Positions 22,801-34,759 of a stretch of DNA of 64,000 bases are shown piece by piece (positions within the stretch are counted from its first letter, which is position 1; each line of letters opens with the position of its first letter). A program made the position numbers and the translations under genes. This DNA is from Gremmenia infestans (Eukaryota > Ascomycota > Leotiomycetes > Helotiales > Hamatocanthoscyphaceae): the NCBI GenBank assembly GCA_032629725.1, contig JAFEVB010000018.1, forward strand, positions 434,001 to 498,000. Direction: 5' to 3'. The notes below the pieces were generated by a model. That model searched no databases. It had not been told where the DNA came from and saw nothing but the letters and a program-made list of their open reading frames with translations.

Positions 22801-25155
22801 GGACGAAGAGTATATGCAACTTCCTCTTAACGTCATTCGAATCATCGACAGCGCCAAGCGTCTATTCAAGGTAGACGACTCCGAGCGAAGTGATTTGCAT
22901 CCAGCTGAGGTTATTCCTCAAGTCCGGCAGTTGTTGGATAGCATGGTCATTGTTCGCGGCGAGGATTACTTATCACAAGAGGCTCAGCTAAACGCCACAC
23001 TGTTGATCAAGGCTCACTTGCGATCGCGACTCTCATTCAAGCGTCTCGCTATCTCAATGCGAATCAACAAGTTAGCATTTGCCCATATACTTGGAGAAGT
23101 TGAGAGTCGATTCTCAAGGGCTTTGGTCAATCCTGGAGAAATGGTCGGAGTTCTTGCAGCGCAATCCATCGGAGAACCCGCTACGCAAATGACTCTCAAT
23201 ACTTTCCATTTTGCTGGTGTGTCCTCCAAGAACGTCACTCTTGGTGTACCACGTCTCAAGGAGATTCTCAACATTGCTACAAACATCAAGACGCCGTCCA
23301 TGGTTGTGTATCAGGCCGATCCGAATGGAGATCAGGAGTCCGCCAAGTTATTGCGCAGCATGGTTGAGCACACTAATTTGCGCTCTGTCACTGCCGCCAC
23401 TGAGATATACTACGACCCTGACATCCAGTCTACAAACATCGACGATGATCTAGATATGGTCGAATCTTACTTCATTATTCCTGAAGAGGCTGCTGATTCT
23501 ATAGACAACCAGTCGAGATGGGTTCTTCGTGTCATCCTCGACCGCCAAAAGATGTTGGACAAGGGCCTCAAGGTTGATGATGTTGCAATCAGAGTCAAGG
23601 AGGAGTATGCTACGGATGTGGCTGTCATCTTCAGTGACAACAATGCTGAAGAGCAAGTCATCCGTATTCGAATGATCAAAGATGCGAAGTTTGACGAAGA
23701 CGAAGTCGAGGAAGACATCATGCTCAAACGTTTCGAGGCCCATGTGCTTGATACTTTGACACTTCGTGGTGTTCCGGGAATCGAGCGAGCTTTTCTTAAC
23801 AAGGAGGTTGCCCTTATTGAAACCGATGACGGAGCCCTCCTCTCATCCAAGTCGGATATGCGCTGTGAGGAGTGGTATCTCGATACGAGCGGAACTTCTC
23901 TGGCTGAAGTTTTGACTGTACCAGGTGTGGATACCACACGAACATACACGAATCATTTCATTCAGGTCCTCGAGGTCTTTGGTATCGAGGCAGCCCGATC
24001 TGCTCTGATGCGTGAATTGACTCAAGTTTTGGCTTTTGATGGTTCTTATGTCAATCATCGCCATCTCGCTCTCTTGGTCGATGTCATGACCTCTCGTGGT
24101 ATGCTGATGGCAATCACCCGTCACGGTATAAATCGTGCCGATACGGGTGCTTTGATGAGATGTTCTTTTGAAGAAACTGTCGAGATTCTTCTGGAAGCAG
24201 CTGCCATCGGTGAACTTGATGACTGCCGTGGTATCTCTGAGAATGTTATGCTTGGTCAGCTTGCTCCTATGGGAACTGGCGAGCTCGATGTTCTTCTCGA
24301 TCCTAAGATGCTGGAGACTGTCATCTCGGACAATGGCAGAATGGGTCTCATGCCTGGTCTTTCCGTCAAGGGTATGGATGGTGGAGCTGCTACTCCATAC
24401 GACACCGGTTCTCCCCTTGCTGAAGTTGGATACATGGGAACTCCCGACTACACAGCTGGTTTCTCGCCTATTGAGACTGGTGGTGCAGCAACACCTTCTG
24501 GGTTTGCTACCTCATACGGTGGATTTGGAGATAGCACGAGTCCTTATTCGGCACGAAGTCCAGGTGGTTACTCTCCTTCGAGTCCTTTCAATACGAGTCC
24601 AACGTCCCCTGGCTACACGCCTACATCCCCTGGCTACAGCCCAACTTCGCCAGGGGGGATTACCAGCCCAGGCTTTGCTTCGTCTCCGAGATTCTCTCCA
24701 GTCAGCCCAGCTTTTACGCCAACTTCCCCAGCGTATTCTCCCACTTCTCCCAGTTTTGTATCGCCGACATCACCGTCGTACTCTCCAACATCACCAAACT
24801 ATTCACCAACTTCACCACATATTTCACCATCATCTCCTAATTATAGTCCCACATCTCCAAGTTATTCTCCAACTTCACCCAACTATAGTCCATCGTCGCC
24901 GAACTTTGCGGGTGGCACTAGCAAGACTTCCCCGGGATCTGGCTTGTCTCCAACAAGTCCAGTATACAGCCCTAGCAGCCCTAATTTCAGCCCGACAAGT
25001 CCTCAATATCAGGCTGGAAATGTTACATCTCCGAAATACTCTCCAACGTCTCCTTCTTACTCTCCTACCAGTCCTCAGTTCTCTCCAACGTAAGAATCTA
25101 TATTCTACCTTTCATCAAGCTTTTCTAACAAGGTCACAGATCACCGCGCAGCTGA
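19848..25155 (+). CDS. RPB1: RNA polymerase II largest subunit RPB1
   Basis: Exons 19848-20204, 20267-25089 and 25140-25155 join in phase to 1731 residues, a normal fungal length. In order: the N-terminal zinc clamp (CATCDQNMSECPGHFGH near 69); the active-site motif NADFDGDEMN near residue 491, whose three Asp bind the catalytic Mg; the bridge helix GREGLIDTAVKTAETGY near 831; the trigger loop LNTFHFAGVSSKNVTLGVPR near 1095; and the C-terminal domain from about residue 1545, with some 25 heptads. Many heptads depart from YSPTSPS (for example YSPTSPN, FTPTSPA, GYTPTSPG) and two short non-heptad inserts occur (GGTSKTSPGSG, AGNVTSPK). A last 50-nt intron at 25090-25139 fits, replacing an immediate TAA by SPTSPRS; if it is not used the protein ends six residues earlier. 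Confidence 0.96.
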
Positions 25156-26132
25156 GGATCGTAACATCACCGCTTTCTTTTTAATGTATCAACAAGACAC
25201 GCTCCATCAAAAGAGAAAAAATATTCTGCATATTGGCGTTTGGGTTTGCCTGCGCAGAGAGATTGGTCCCTTGCATCGTACTTTCTGGTTCTTTTCAAGC
25301 TGGCGTTGGGGTTTCTATATTTGTGCCAAAATGAACGGGAGATTGAAGTGGGACCGGGGAGGGTTTATCTAAAGAAGTGTTTTGTGGTTTAGATTAGTTT
25401 CTTTTAACGTCCGTTCTTTTGAAAAACGAACAGATCAGCGAAAAGGAGAGAAAGCGTGGGGAGGTCAGATTGTATTAGCGCTAAAATAGCGCCATGGGGT
25501 CAGAGACCCGCAGTGAGTGTGGACGAGGTGGGATGAGTCAAAATAATGGATAGATGCAGCCAGGAAATGAAATGCATTCATGAATATTCTGTGTAGTTGA
25601 GTCTTATGACTCGTGTCCCTGTGAACTGATACCTGAAGTCTTCGCCGTACTCCGTACACCCGGCTATCAGCTCTAACTCTACTCAACCTAAACTTTGCAA
25701 ATTATTCGTCCGTTCCACCTTTATCCATATCAGAGACCCAGAGTCGTATGCTTGACTTCCCGTCTAACCCCTTTTGTAACAGCCCAAGGTTCAGATTTCC
25801 TTCTCGCTTCACCCCACCAGCCCTGAGGCAGATCCAATGATTGACCCCTCCCCCTCAACTTGACTAGCCAAGCAGGTATCGCCATGTGTCGCATTTCTCG
25901 AACGATGCGATTTCTCAGAAATCGCATTTCCAAACAACACAACCTCTTAACTTGAACCTGACCCCAAATGATGATTTTTCTTCATCATTAAGAGATAGAT
26001 ATCATCCACGTGGTCACGGGGATTTCAGCGAGCTCTCTGGCGGAATCTCCGGCGTAACACAACCAACCACATTCCGAATCAATTCGACGCACTCTAAGAG
26101 CATCGCTTCTTCAAAACGTGATCAGAAGGCAC
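25156..26132. other. RPB1 3' region, no gene supported
   Basis: The interval contains the probable RPB1 terminator region. A hairpin of perfect 8-bp arms (GCGATTTC...GAAATCGC) lies near 25908-25927. Open frames here begin at GTG rather than ATG and lack coding signs. Confidence 0.4.
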
Positions 26133-26637
26133 TCATTGAATCGCACAGCAGCCTACCATCGGCTCCGGCGAAGGAGTCCTGGGCCTCCTCTTCTTTCTAT
26201 GTCGTCTCTTCTTCCTGCGATGGCTCACGACCTCCATGAGGCCATGTTCCGGACTCTATTGCGCGCCATCAATCAATATTGCACTTTCCTTTTTCCTTGA
26301 AATTATAGCCAGGGTTATAGGTAATAAGAAAGGTAAATGAAGGGGCGTATTCCTCACTCACATTAAAACTAGTAGTCCTGCCCATACAAGCCGGACACGG
26401 CGTGCGATCAACATCGAACTCCAGCCTGCGCTTCTCGGACCAGCGTAAGGGCTCGCACGCCTGGTGCGTGCCCTGGTGCCGGTGGCAGCGCCATGCGTGG
26501 ATGTAATGGCGGGAGATTTGGTAGACGACGTGTTGTTTGGGGCGCTTGGTGCAGGCTGGGTAGGTGCGGCCGTCCATGGTTATTTCACAGAGCCGGCCGT
26601 CGCGGGATTCCGGGGATTCGGAGTCGTCATCGGACAT
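26133..26637 (-). CDS. Small Cys/His-rich basic-tailed protein, unknown function
   Basis: My preferred model has exon 1 26637-26362 (92 codons) and exon 2 26255-26133 (41 codons), giving 132 residues. The first part is acidic (MSDDDSESPESRD), then Cys/His-rich: CEI, PACTKRP, HAWRCHRHQGTHQACEP and PCPACMG, spacing compatible with one or two zinc sites. Exon 2 supplies a strongly basic run (HRRKKRRHRKKRRPR) with PSPEP, typical of a nuclear protein. If the intron (26256-26361, GTGAGT...ATAG) is not removed, the frame stays open to a stop at 26269 and gives a 122-residue form without the basic tail. No known family is recognised. The ATG at 26637 is the only plausible start. Confidence 0.5.
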
Positions 26638-28531
26638 TGCGTGGGTAGTTTGATTTGGGTGGTATGATTAGGTATGTGTTGATTCTGTGATCTTTATATA
26701 TATTATATATATGTTGTTTTGAAAGGAAGGATGAACGAATGGATGAATTGATGGAATGAATGGATTGATGGATGGAAGATGATGGATGATGATTCCACGT
26801 GAACGAGATATGCTTTATAAAGCTGAAGCTGACAGTACCGTATGTACCTTATATTTATCTTTATCGCGCGAATCGCGGGGCCATGCAAGTTGAATGCGAT
26901 GCAACCTCAAGCATACATACTCTAGCGCCTATAGTACCCCATTTATACGGGTGAGCCCCGCCCATTGTCAGAGACTTGGTTCCTGCTTGCAGACCTCACC
27001 GACATAGTTCTGTGGGCCATATACTTGATCAGTACTGAGGGGCACGTTGAAATTTTCATTTCGCATTGGTGTAGTTGCAGTGCATTGTCTCTGACTCTGA
27101 CAGCTGTACTGACAATGGCGAGACTTGGTTCATTCATTCGTATGTTCTGGGTATGCAGCGAGGCTGGTCGTGGGTTGTGGGTTCTGCAGCAGGTACCTAA
27201 GTAGCTGTGCAGTTGTTTCCGTTTCTGCATTCATCTTGCCAGTTGTACTATATGTACCTCAACTGATGTTTTAGATGCAGGCTGGTCCGAGAGGAGGAAT
27301 CGTTGGCATCAGATCCCCTGTTCTAGATCTCCAAGTGGGTTGCGAGTTCGCCATTCTGGACAGAAATGGGAGTATAAAGACGCGAGGCCTGGGTCTTATG
27401 CTTAAGTGACAGATAGATGTTCAATAGTTCCGATGCGTACTGTATGCAGCGTGAACTGTGCGTTGCATATGAGCTTAGAAGAAGGTTCAATCGTCTACTG
27501 CGGTTCGAGGATTCGATTCGGAGAGCGGGAATTGGAAATCATGCCATTCATTTCTTATGTTTATTGCCTGAGTTTCCCTTTGTACTTGAGATTGGACACT
27601 TGGTCAAGCTGTCTCTGGAAATGATTATCTTTGGCCGCAGGTTACGCTTAAAGGCTTTCATGTGAAAGTTTTTTCGATTCTCCAGGCAAGGAATTTCCAA
27701 TTGAGAAGTTCAGATCTCAACCGAGACAAAGGAATCGGCAATCTACCACGGCGAACACAACGACGACGCTGATACTTGGCTCCAAGTCTCGGGTATTCAA
27801 GCTGCTGGTCTCTTCAAAACGATTTCAAAACTGCCAGAATGGCCCAGAACGTGGGAGACAATAAACGCCTTAGTATTCGCGTTGTAATACGAATAGATTG
27901 TTCGGTAGCCACGAAGACTTCAGCGCTGCGGAACAAAGGCTTGGTCAACAAAGCGATCCTCTTCGGGCAGAAAAGAACTTCATGGCAGTCAATCGTTATC
28001 CGACGTCAATCACGCAATACTTGGAATTGTTTACTTCCATGAGGAAAAGTAAGCTCGATACTGTTTTTTTTGTGAATGGATAGTATTTCCACGTGTTTCT
28101 GGCCGTCTTGACCTGCTTTCCGTATCATAAATCAACATTCACATATAATGGCACATATAATCACACATACAATAATACATAAATCAAGGGAAAATATTAC
28201 TGTCAATTTCAGATTTGTATGGTTTGTTTCCACGTTGATAGCTAAAAGCCGTTCACAGAGGATGCTGCTAACTAGAAAGAGCCAATTTTAAGCTGGGGTT
28301 GCTTCTTTCTACAAATGAATAGAGTTTCAATTTACTTACAAGTGACTTTAGAGCACTGTCCCGCCTTCTTCATGACATGTTCCAAGTATAAGATGAGCAG
28401 ATAAGAGGTTACACTAGCTAAGTAGCAGCCTACTCTTTGGATATAAATACCACTTCTTGAGTCCTATTTAGAGCCACAACAACAGCCATCTCCACCGCCT
28501 ACATTCATTCACCTCACAACACACACAAATC
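26638..28531. other. Long intergenic interval, no gene supported
   Basis: Near 26695-26790 lie TA-dinucleotide and GGATGAAT-like simple repeats. An 82-codon ATG-started frame at 27417-27665 has ordinary protein composition (ELRRRFNRLLRFEDSIRRAG) but no recognised family, and could be a gene relic. The last 100 bp are the promoter of the next gene. Confidence 0.4.
28442..28449 (+). promoter_or_regulatory. TATA box
   Basis: TATAAATA lies 90 nt upstream of the ATG at 28532, followed by a CA-rich leader (acaacaacagcc; cacaacacacac). Confidence 0.5.
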
Positions 28532-29907
28532 ATGGAGTCCCCAGAAGAGTCCCAGAAGGAGGAAGCATCTCAAAGGTATACTATCCGAGTTTTCTTGCAT
28601 TCTAAATACCTTATATTTTCCAAAAACACCCCACTAACCCCCCTCCAGCACCCCCTCGCAACCCTCAGAACCCGCCAAGAAAACCACCAAGAGATCTCCC
28701 AAAAAGCCGCCAGCCAAAAAAGTCACAAAAGACATCCCGAAGGCCACCGCTCCCAGGAAATCACGGACCGAAACCAAAGCCCAGAAAACCATCTTCAACT
28801 CCCAAGTCCACTATGAGATCAGCATGCTGCTGCAATCAGTGAGGAACGCTCCGTATGGCCCGGTCTTGGCGGAGATATACGATGTGTATGTCTCGCACAA
28901 GAAGGCAGATGATGATTTTTTGAGGCGCCAGAAGAATCGTATCGTGAGTGAGGCGACGGCTGAAAGGGATGCGTTTGAGGCTATTACGATGGATTGGAGT
29001 ACGCAGTAAGTAACTCTAGTATTGTGAATTTCGGGGGACTTGTGGGAACGACTTTATTTTCGGTGCTTACCGCAATATTGTTGATTAATTAATTAATTAG
29101 ATGGATGGATACAGCTAATAGCATGCAGGTTCGAGTCAGCCGTCAAGACGCGTATCGGTCTTCTACAAACCCAGGCTGAAGCTGCAGCCGAAGCTGAAGC
29201 TTCCGAGAAGACTGAGGAGCAGCGTGTCAAGGACCAGCAGGATATGGATAGCGGCCTGAACCACGTTATTTTGAAGATGTTGGGGCAGTATCAGGAGAAG
29301 ATCAAGACTTCGAAGAAAGATCTTACTGGTCAGCTGAAGAAGATCGAGGAGCAGAATTATGCGAAGCATGTGAAAGGTCTTGCGGAAGAGGAAGTATGAA
29401 GATGGATTCCTTTTGAGCATCTTTGGTTCAAACATGCTTCATGGCTCTTGGGTTATTGCTTGCTAGGCTTTCCCAACGGTCTTCTAAAGAAAAAGTACGG
29501 CTAACCTCCCATTTTTCTTATAGCTGTACCTCTTGAATTTATTCCGCCGCTTCATCCCCAGTATCCAGGTACGCGGAATACAACACAGCACCCTTATGCA
29601 ACTCTCCTCTCTCATCACTAACCCCATACAGATGTCTGCTCCCCCCATGCCTCGTCCCAATCCCATCCAAACAGCAGCCATAGCTGACCCGCCACTCCAT
29701 CTCTTCCAAACAGCCGGCAACGAGAACATCAAACCAGAACAGCCTCGCTCCTCTACGAAGCCGGAATCGGAACCGAAGCCGAAACCGATGATTGCGAATG
29801 CGAATGATACGGATGAGGATGTGGAGATGGAAGATGAGAACAATCTAGTGAGCCTGAGCCCGCTCGGTATCAAGAAGCGGAGAATGTCGTATGAGGGAGA
29901 GGATTGA
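28532..29907 (+). CDS. Basic/coiled-coil protein of unknown function, probably nuclear
   Basis: Five exons join in phase: 28532-28575, 28649-29005, 29129-29393, 29524-29568 and 29632-29907; 328 residues. The N-terminal 60 residues are Lys/Pro/Ala-rich (KKTTKRSPKKPPAKKVTK), resembling histone-H1-like tails. Residues ~65-210 form a charged helical region with heptads (SEKTEEQRVKDQQDMDSG; KTSKKDLTGQLKKIEEQN). A short hydrophobic exon (LYLLNLFRRFIPSIQ) links to a Pro-rich then acidic tail (DTDEDVEMEDENN), ending SPLGIKKRRMSYEGED with a likely nuclear signal. I recognise no family. Alternative: the gene stops at 29399 (GTA TGA, exon 3 read through) and the last two exons belong to a retained 3' UTR; perfect phase across both introns favours the longer form. 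Confidence 0.65.
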
Positions 29908-30496
29908 GTTAAGGAAGGTCGTTGGTAGTTTTGGGGGGTAGGAGGATCGGGGCTAGGATATCCTAGGTAATGCTTTGGTATATTCTACTCGCGCGGTGCT
30001 CGCTGTACAACTAATTCGTTTTCGGCGTTGATTTGACTTTGATGCGGTGGTTTATTTTTAAGAGGGAGGGGAAGTGGGAGGGGGAGGGAGGGGGGGGGAG
30101 TTGCGGGGGTTAGATAGATCGAGCAAAAATCTGGATGGATGGATGGTTTATGCGTGGAGTTTGAGGGATCGAAAATGATAGATACGAAATGCAAAATATA
30201 GACTTCTTATGGACCTAAAGAGTTGAGGATATGTCGACTAGTAGATCGCGGAAGTCAGATGTGGGATGTGAGAAAGATAAAAAGTATCTGAGAGTCTGGA
30301 GTCAATGTTGCTAAATCCCAAATATGCCAGAGAGATGCTATATACACTTAAAATTTGATATACGACGCAAGAAAAAACTATATCGATTCCACTATAAAGT
30401 AACCTGCTTAATCTCAGCGGTATCATTTTAATATCCCCCGAGTCCTCAGACTCTGTCCTGAACACCCAACGCCAGCTATGCACCCTGTTCATACAA
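29908..30496. other. Intergenic between convergent genes; G-rich tract
   Basis: The spacer separates two convergent 3' ends. It holds a run of at least six G-tracts at 30063-30110 and a GGATGGAT simple repeat near 30132. No gene. Confidence 0.5.
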
Positions 30497-31282
30497 TCAT
30501 TCTTCCTTATCCATATCTTGATCCCCATCACCACCAAACAGATCCTCCATTGTCCCCTCACCCTCTTCCCCACCCTCCACACCTTCTTCCACCGTATTCT
30601 GAATCCCTTCCATCAAATCGCCAACCTCCTCCTCGTCATCATCGGCTGCCTCAACCCACTCCCCCTTTAACCCCCACGGCACACCCGACAACACAAACCT
30701 CTCACTCGGCAACCTAACCCCCCACTCATTCTGCAAGACCCTCGGCAACGCAATCTTATTCCTCGCCCTCGCTGTTTCCAACAAAAACTCCTTACTCAAT
30801 CCGCCCCCGCCATTCCCGCCCCCAAATTGATACTGCAACCGATTCCCCACCGCAAGCTGCACGGCATTCGCGCTCACCTGCCCATCTGCATCCTTGAGGC
30901 CCCCTCCCGGCGGCGCATCGCGGGCCCGCGTCTGTTGCGACACGTAGGCGTCCGAGGAGAAGTGTAAAGCGTCGGAGAGAATGCCTGATGTGTGGCGGTA
31001 GGCGAAGTCGAGGAGTTGCAGGGGCACGCGTTCTTGGTAGGCGGTTACGCCCATGGAGGAGAGGAGCATGTGGATGAGGCGGGCGTCGCGGGGGCGTTTG
31101 CCCAGCCCGTTGTCTTGGAAGGAGGTTAGGGGGATGGTGGGTAGAGCGGGTGGTGCGGGTGTGGGTGTGGATGCGGCGGGTTGGGAGGCTTGTGGTTGTG
31201 TGGAGGTTTGGGTTGCGGTGGGTTGGGATGGCGAGGAGTGGTTGCCGTTCATTTGGGCTGTGTCGCCGTTGGCTTCTGCCAT
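30497..31282 (-). CDS. TAF9: TAF9, histone-fold subunit of TFIID and SAGA
   Basis: A single frame of 261 residues. After a Gln/Thr/Pro-rich head, residues ~50-115 carry the TFIID-31 histone fold: KRPRDARLIHMLLSSMGV, then QERVPLQLLDFAYRHTSGIL and DALHFSSDAY. A later conserved stretch, NKIALPRVLQNEWGVRLPSE followed by FVLSGVPWGLKG, matches the TAF9 C-terminal region. The tail is acidic with Gly/Glu. TAF9 pairs with TAF6 in TFIID and SAGA at promoters. It is divergent from HIS4 with 468 bp between the start codons. A Gly-rich insertion (FGGGNGGGG) interrupts the middle. Confidence 0.92.
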   Translation of the reverse strand: MAEANGDTAQMNGNHSSPSQPTATQTSTQPQASQPAASTPTPAPPALPTIPLTSFQDNGLGKRPRDARLIHMLLSSMGVTAYQERVPLQLLDFAYRHTSGILSDALHFSSDAYVSQQTRARDAPPGGGLKDADGQVSANAVQLAVGNRLQYQFGGGNGGGGLSKEFLLETARARNKIALPRVLQNEWGVRLPSERFVLSGVPWGLKGEWVEAADDDEEEVGDLMEGIQNTVEEGVEGGEEGEGTMEDLFGGDGDQDMDKEE

Positions 31283-31750
31283 GGTGGATGGATCTGAGGA
31301 TAGAGATTCGGAGTTGGGATGGGGATTGTATGCGATGGTTCAACGCGTAGCTCTCTTCTCGGAGGAGTTGTGGTTTTGTCAGAGGAGAGCCAACCCTCCA
31401 AGCAAGAATGAATCGGGAAGTGTAGCTATTGGTGGTTTATGAATAGCTTCGATAAATGTAATTTCTCATAGTCTTGATGGCAATACCATTCATCAAGAGA
31501 TCTTTAGTCAAGAGATCTAGTTGTCGTGTTCAGTAAATTGCTAGGCGCAAAGCTGAGATTCCCCATGTTGTCTTTCACCCGCAGAACGATGAGGTTGTTA
31601 AAGTTCAGGCACAGACCACATCTTAAATATATGTCTGACGCTAAACCCGATCTGACAATCACCCGATTTGATTGCCCCTCCATCCGTTTATCGGACCAGA
31701 AATTTCTTGACTCACTCTTCCTCTCTCTATATACATCTACACATTTCAAA
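31283..31750. promoter_or_regulatory. Bidirectional promoter of TAF9 and HIS4
   Basis: The 468 bp separate divergent start codons. The HIS4 side ends in a CT-rich stretch (cttcctctctc) typical of fungal transcription start regions, and contains the TGACTCA element listed next. Confidence 0.5.
31708..31714 (+). promoter_or_regulatory. TGACTCA element (CPC1/Gcn4 site) of HIS4
   Basis: The perfect TGACTCA heptamer, the binding site of the cross-pathway control bZIP factor, lies 37 nt before the HIS4 start codon. Amino-acid starvation control of fungal HIS4 through this site is established in other species. The position is very close to the ATG, so it may lie around the transcription start. Confidence 0.5.
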
Positions 31751-34467
31751 ATGGACACGACATTGCCTCTTCCCTTTCTTCCCAGTGTCGACCTGGGAAA
31801 AGGGGCTACTGAATCCAAAGAAGGATTAACCCGAAACCAACTCTCCTACCTTGGATGCGTCTACCTTTCTGCAACCAACGAGACTGTTGATGCATTGCTA
31901 CAATTCTTGCAGAGACACATTGCAATCGAGGCATATGTCAATGTGACATCAATTGATTCCACAGATGATCTTGTTTCAATTCTAGACGCTGGAGCTCGAA
32001 AGGTCTTTGCCAATGGCTCACAATGCGAATTCCTGAAGACTTATGGAGATCGAGTCATTCCGGTCATATCAACAAAAGGGAATACTCCTTCCACCTTCAA
32101 ATATCCCAATGGCGCTCTCTTCGAAACAGGAGATGATTTGTCGGCTTATAAAACACTCCTATCCAACTTCAAGGCCAGCCAAACATCACCAATATTCGTC
32201 ATATCCTCCCCCAAAATCAACCTTCAACCCTTTGTCAAATTTGCAACAGAAGCATCCGCCGTTCCAATTATACCCGCAACTCAACTCACGATAGCAGATG
32301 GATCAGAAACACTAACTTCAGTAGCAAGTCTAATTGGGTCATCATGGACTTCAGACAGGCCAGATAAACTGATACCAACGGTGGTCACAGATGAGAGAGG
32401 GGTAGCTCTTGGGTTGGTATACAGCAGCCAGGAGAGCTTGGTAGAATCCTTGAAGACTGGTACTGGAGTTTACCAAAGCCGGAAGCGGGGATTATGGTAC
32501 AAGGGAGCTACATCTGGGGATACACAAGAACTTGTCAGAATATCCTTGGACTGCGATCAAGATTGTCTAAAGTTTGTCGTTCGCCAAAAGGGCCGAGGTG
32601 AGAGGACTCACTATGTTGGGGGCATTTTCTAATCATCTTTTAGGCTTCTGTCACCTATCTCAATCTACTTGCTTTGGGGAACTACGCGGAATTTCGAAGT
32701 TGGAGAAGACATTGGTGTCGAGAAAGGTTTCGGCACCTGAAGGGTCATACACAGCACGTTTGTTCTCTGATGAGAAGCTTCTACGAGCCAAAATTATGGA
32801 GGAGGCCGAGGAGTTATGTGACGCAAAGACAAAGGACGAAGTGGCTTTCGAGGCAGCAGACTTGATATACTTTGCTTTGACAAAGGCTGTCAGTGCTGGA
32901 GTCAGTGTTGCGGATATTGAGAGAAACCTTGATGCCAAGAGTGTCAAAGTCAAAAGGAGACAGGGAGATGCCAAGGGGCAATGGGCTGCGAAAGAAGGTA
33001 TTACCAATGGATCCTCAGAAAAGGAAGTTGTAAAAGAAGCAGCATCAGTTCCCAAGGCTGCAGATGACAAGGCAGGGACTAAAGATGGCCGCATTACTAT
33101 GAGGCGCTACAATGCTGCAACAACTTCTTCCGAAGATCTCAAAGCAGTGCTACAAAGACCTTCTCAGAAGTCGACCGAGATGATAATGGGTATTGTCAAT
33201 CCTATCATCAAAGGGGTTCGCACTGGCGGTGACAAGGCACTTCTGGGGTATACTCACAAATTTGAGAAAGCGACCTCTTTGACATCACCTGTTCTAAAAG
33301 CACCATATCCGCAATCCCTAATGGATCTACCTCCTGAGACCATTGAAGCAATCGATATTTCATTCGAAAATATCCGCAAGTTCCACGCCGCCCAAAAAGA
33401 GGAGCCTCTGCAAGTCGAGACTATGCCAGGTGTTGTCTGCACTCGTTTCGCCAGACCAATCGAGCGTGTTGGGCTTTACGTCCCCGGTGGAACTGCCGTC
33501 CTTCCCAGCACAGCGCTTATGCTTGGTGTACCTGCAATGGTGGCCGGCTGCAAAACCATCGTCCTCGCTTCTCCACCCCGCGCGGACGGTAGCATTACCC
33601 CTGAGATCGTATATGTTGCTCACAAAGTCGGTGCAGAGTCGATCGTACTTGCAGGTGGTGCTCAAGCTGTTGCTGCCATGGCGTATGGTACCGAGAGCGT
33701 GAGTAAAGTAGACAAGATTCTTGGCCCTGGAAATCAATTCGTGACTGCTGCGAAGATGTATGTCAGCAATGATACGAATGCTGGAGTAAGCATCGATATG
33801 CCTGCTGGACCTTCAGAGGTGTTGGTCATCGCGGACAAAGACGCCAACCCAGCGTTTGTTGCTTCGGATCTGCTGTCACAGGCTGAGCATGGTGTTGACA
33901 GTCAAGTCATTCTGATTGCAATTGATCTTTCTGAGAAGGAGTTGTCGGCTATCGAGGAGGAGCTGCATAAGCAAGCCATGGCCTTACCAAGAGTGGATAT
34001 TGTTCGAGGTGCAATTGAGCACTCGGTAACGCTTGTGGTCAAAGATGTCAAGGAAGCCATGGAACTGAGCAATGATTATGCCCCTGAGCATCTGATCCTT
34101 CAGCTGAAAGATGCAGCAAGTGTTGTGCCACTCGTCGAGAATGCAGGAAGTGTATTCATCGGCGAGTGGACACCAGAGAGCGTTGGTGATTATTCGGCAG
34201 GAGTAAACCACTCTTTGCGTAAGTCGTTTTCCCTCTCTTGATCCCGAACAAGGCTAACAATGACCAGCTACATATGGCTACGCGAAGCAATACTCGGGCG
34301 TCAATCTCGGCTCCTACGTCAAGCATATCACCTCGTCACAATTGACGGCTCAAGGCTTGAGAAATGTCGGCGGTGCAGTGATGCAGCTGGCGAAGGTCGA
34401 GGAGTTGGAGGCTCATAGGCGGGCTGTTTCTCTGAGGATTAAGTACATGGATGATAATAAGTTATGA
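31751..34467 (+). CDS. HIS4: Histidine biosynthesis trifunctional protein HIS4
   Basis: Exons 31751-32597, 32644-34218 and 34268-34467 join in phase to 873 residues. It combines phosphoribosyl-AMP cyclohydrolase (residues ~1-290; KRGLWYKGATSGDTQELV, SLDCDQDCLKF, with the metal Cys completed across the first intron in GFCH), phosphoribosyl-ATP pyrophosphohydrolase (~300-390; KIMEEAEELCDAKTKDEVAF, the EEA-E metal helix) and histidinol dehydrogenase (~430-873; GPGNQFVTAAKMYVSND, DMPAGPSEVLVIAD, SQAEHGVDSQ and the YAPEHL motif). These give steps 2, 3 and 9-10 of histidine synthesis. A ~60-residue Lys/Ala-rich linker joins the last two domains. All key motifs are intact. Confidence 0.95.
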
Positions 34468-34759
34468 TAGTGCACGGTAATGATTGGAAATGAATTTAAA
34501 TGATGTTGCTGCTTTCATAAGCCGTGCTGAATGAAGTGCAGCGCTTAAACAAAAAGACACGGTCCGCTCACGAAGTGCTTTAAAGTCCAACTCCCGATCG
34601 TAATCTCACTTTTTTCTTGATTGATACCGGTCCTACTTGTAGGGCATGCCTCGTGCGTATTATATGGCGTAATTGGAATAATACGTACAAGCAAGGCATT
34701 GTTTACAGCCCAGGTGTTCTGGGGTAGGACCTATACCTAATTCGGAAAATAATTAACCG
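34468..34759. other. HIS4 3' region
   Basis: Short AT-rich spacer between HIS4 and the convergent pseudogene; no gene seen. Confidence 0.4.

Noticed and set aside
24168..25184. 338-codon frame overlapping the RPB1 CTD
   Set aside because: It is the +1 frame of the CTD repeat; Leu/Arg/Gln/His bias follows from the heptad codons.
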